Of a stretch of DNA of 64,000 bases, positions 61,919 to 64,000 are shown piece after piece (within the stretch, counting starts at the first letter, position 1; each line of letters starts with the position of its first letter). The translations under genes and the position numbers were made by a program. This DNA comes from Pedobacter hiemivivus (lineage in GTDB: Bacteria > Bacteroidota > Bacteroidia > Sphingobacteriales > Sphingobacteriaceae). Location: positions 1 through 64,000 of the forward strand of contig NZ_SJSM01000014.1 of assembly GCF_004331685.1 (NCBI RefSeq), in the 5' to 3' direction. Below the pieces are notes generated by a model. That model saw only the letters and a program-made list of their open reading frames with translations, was not told where the DNA came from and ran no database searches.

Positions 61919-64000
61919 TTAAAATCCAACACTTAACCCAAATATGAATGTCCTGTACTGAGGATAAGTTCCCTGGTCAATACCAATATCGGTGACTCCG
62001 CTTCCAAGAGAACTGGCTTCAGGGTCATATCCGGTATAATTAGTAATGGTAAAGAGATTTTGCGCAGTGGCATATACCCTGATATTTCTGATCGGCGTCT
62101 TATTAAAAAGCTTTGTAGGCAGCTTGTAGCCTAGTGTCACGGTTTTAAATCTTAAATAAGAACCATCTTCAATCCAACGGTTAGAGAATCTTTTGTTTCC
62201 AGCAGGATCGGCATGGTTAGCACGTGGAATATCTGTCACATCACCTTCAGCTCTCCATCTTCTGAGCATATCCAGACTTCCGCTAAATCTACCGTCACTT
62301 TCTACTGTAAAGCGGCTTCCGTTAACCACATCATTACCATAAACAAAGGTGGTCAGGATATTCAGGTCAAAATTCTGATAAGTAAAAGAGTTGTTGAATC
62401 CTCCGGTAAACTTTGGAAGCGCAGAACCGATAATCATCCTGTCCCCATCATCTATGGTCTTGTTACCGTTAACATCCGAAAACATCATATCCCCACCCTT
62501 AAACACATAATTGTTAGCTCCAATACTGGTAGAAGTTAAGCCCGTGGCATTGTCAGTAGTATATTGGTATACCCCATTGGACTTCCAGCCGTAAAAACTA
62601 CCGATAGACTCTCCAACCCTAAGCACAGAATAGGAAATTAATGAACCAGTCAATCCCGCCCCCTTTTGTAAGATAATCTCGTTTGCGCCCGAATTTAGGC
62701 TCAGCACTTTGTTTTTATTAAAGGAGATATTGAAGCTAGAACTCCATGTAAACTTTTTCCCTTCTATATTTCTGGTATCCAGCGTAAACTCCAGTCCTTT
62801 ATTTTCCGTAGCGCCCACATTCTGAAGTACAGAACTAAATCCTGTTGTACCCGGCAAAGGAACATTCAACAGTAAGTTTGAAGTTTTCTTTAAATACACA
62901 TCGGCGTTCAGGGTAATCCTCGAATTAAGCATAGAGATATCCAACCCGATATTGTATTGATCGGTCGTTTCCCAGGTAAGATCAGGATTAGGGATTGTGG
63001 TCATATGGACGCCACTTTGTCCCAAATATCTCGAACTGGTACTGTATCCGCCCTGCGCAATGTAATCGTCTATAGACTGGTTACCAGTCCGACCCATACT
63101 TGCACGAAGTTTGAAGTCATTTACTGCGGTTATGCCCGACCAAAATGATTCATTACTGATTCTCCAGGCTGCCGATACAGCAGGGAACATAGCATAACGT
63201 TTGTTTGCACCAAATCTTGAAGAACCATCACGACGAGCGGTTGCTTCTAAAAGATATTTATCTGCAAATGAATACCCAACTCTCGCAAAAGCAGAAGATA
63301 GGCCATTGGCACTAACGCTAGACCCCACTCCTGTAGCTATCGAAGCTGCATTCAGCGTATAGATGTTGTCAGTTGCATACTGGGAACCTGAAGCTTGTAG
63401 CCCAAAAGAACGTCGCTTTTGCTGACTATAACCCAACAAACCTGTAACCTTATGGTTTCCAATAGTTTTAGCATAACTTAGTGTATTCTCATTTACCCAT
63501 CCGGTTACATTTGATGAAAAACCAAAACCAGATGATACCCCATTCCGCGTAGCATTAGAAGGCTCAAAAAAAGTATCCAGTACAGAAGCGTAGTTGACAC
63601 CCAAGGTCGACCTCAGTCTCAATCCCGGAATGATTTCGAATTCCCCGTAAACATTCCCCAGCAAAGAAGTCACCTGATTCTCATACTTTACACGCTCAGC
63701 ATAAGCAACGGGGTTTATAAAGCCGGATACATCATCATTGTACAACGTACCATTTGGATTATAAAGTGGCATAGCCGGAGATTTTTTTAAAGCCACCTGG
63801 ATCAGCGATAAACCACCATCATCAGTGGATGACCGCCTGTTCAGGTATCTTGTAACCGACAGATTAGAACCGAACTTCAACTTGTCTGTCGCATCATAGT
63901 CCAAATTCAGTCTGCCGCCGCCCCTTTGATAACCAGAATTAATGATGATACCCTCCTGGTCAAAATAGTTGCCACTCAGCGCAAAACGAAGCTTATTTTC
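61919..64000 (-). CDS. SusC-family TonB-dependent transporter, 5' end outside the window
   Basis: The frame is open through the last base and gives 693 residues of the C-terminal part. The visible part opens ENKLRFALSGNYFDQEGII and is beta-barrel throughout, with SusC marks such as PAVSAAWRISNESFW, NPDLTWETTDQYNIGLD and DVNGNKTIDDGDRMIIG, and ends TFIFGLSVGF. An internal ATG at 63904 is not the real start. The signal, regulatory-like domain and plug lie beyond the right edge. Confidence 0.93.
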   Translation of the reverse strand, partial: ENKLRFALSGNYFDQEGIIINSGYQRGGGRLNLDYDATDKLKFGSNLSVTRYLNRRSSTDDGGLSLIQVALKKSPAMPLYNPNGTLYNDDVSGFINPVAYAERVKYENQVTSLLGNVYGEFEIIPGLRLRSTLGVNYASVLDTFFEPSNATRNGVSSGFGFSSNVTGWVNENTLSYAKTIGNHKVTGLLGYSQQKRRSFGLQASGSQYATDNIYTLNAASIATGVGSSVSANGLSSAFARVGYSFADKYLLEATARRDGSSRFGANKRYAMFPAVSAAWRISNESFWSGITAVNDFKLRASMGRTGNQSIDDYIAQGGYSTSSRYLGQSGVHMTTIPNPDLTWETTDQYNIGLDISMLNSRITLNADVYLKKTSNLLLNVPLPGTTGFSSVLQNVGATENKGLEFTLDTRNIEGKKFTWSSSFNISFNKNKVLSLNSGANEIILQKGAGLTGSLISYSVLRVGESIGSFYGWKSNGVYQYTTDNATGLTSTSIGANNYVFKGGDMMFSDVNGNKTIDDGDRMIIGSALPKFTGGFNNSFTYQNFDLNILTTFVYGNDVVNGSRFTVESDGRFSGSLDMLRRWRAEGDVTDIPRANHADPAGNKRFSNRWIEDGSYLRFKTVTLGYKLPTKLFNKTPIRNIRVYATAQNLFTITNYTGYDPEASSLGSGVTDIGIDQGTYPQYRTFIFGLSVGF

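Noticed and set aside
1..64000. CRISPR arrays, tRNA genes, insertion sequences, prophage genes
   Set aside because: No regularly spaced repeats, cloverleaf-like sequences, transposases, integrases or phage structural genes were seen.

Overview
The window looks like a chromosomal segment of a soil- or plant-associated Bacteroidota of the Sphingobacteriaceae, most like Pedobacter. This is inferred from the SusC/SusD pairs, a hybrid two-component system, TAnnTTTG-type -7 boxes, the near absence of Shine-Dalgarno sequences, the AT-rich composition and the bamD-rpoZ-coaBC-DUF4835-recN block. No tRNA, CRISPR array or insertion sequence was seen.

Left edge (1-740): two Bacteroidota-type promoters fire leftwards out of the window, probably for an rRNA operon. 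A short relic reading frame and the terminator of the uronate operon follow.

Pectin utilisation locus (738-31206): nearly every gene is on the minus strand. uxaB-uxaA-uxaC encode the isomerase route of galacturonate catabolism. A LacI-type regulator (8573-9586) sits among two GH28 polygalacturonases, three CE8 pectin methylesterases, a PL10 and two PL1 pectate lyases, a GH43 and a CE12 rhamnogalacturonan acetylesterase. A SusC/SusD pair with a DUF4957/5123-type surface lipoprotein and a 1462-residue hybrid sensor/AraC regulator complete the locus. Surface lipoproteins would cut and de-esterify pectin, SusCD would import oligogalacturonides, periplasmic CE8/GH28/PL10 would reduce them to monomers, and UxaCBA would begin catabolism. 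Five promoters share the core GCAATCGTT, in four cases centred exactly 57.5 bp and in one 59.5 bp upstream of a variant -7 box. This indicates one regulon, probably activated, that includes the hybrid sensor gene.

Middle (31443-42366, plus strand): an iron-type TonB receptor with two palindromes framing its promoter, then bamD, rpoZ, coaBC, a DUF4835 gene, a BlaI/BlaR1-like pair with two operators, recN and fabI.

42427-49887: a carboxypeptidase-regulatory-domain protein, then an ECF sigma factor, FecR-type anti-sigma factor, STN-domain TonB receptor and a repeat lipoprotein, a typical trans-envelope signalling set with an unfamiliar lipoprotein partner.

50045-57180: a radical SAM protein converging on an apbE / Gfo-Idh / SUMF1 operon, then clpC.

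57551-64000 (minus): a second, unrelated SusCD locus cut by the right edge: SusC, SusD, a Calx-beta-like lipoprotein, an SGNH hydrolase and a secreted FAD-dependent oxidoreductase. The SGNH hydrolase is the most unusual gene of the window. Its conserved blocks run II-III-V-I instead of I-II-III-V, which is what a circular permutation would give, and the conventional CE12 esterase in the same window serves as a comparison.
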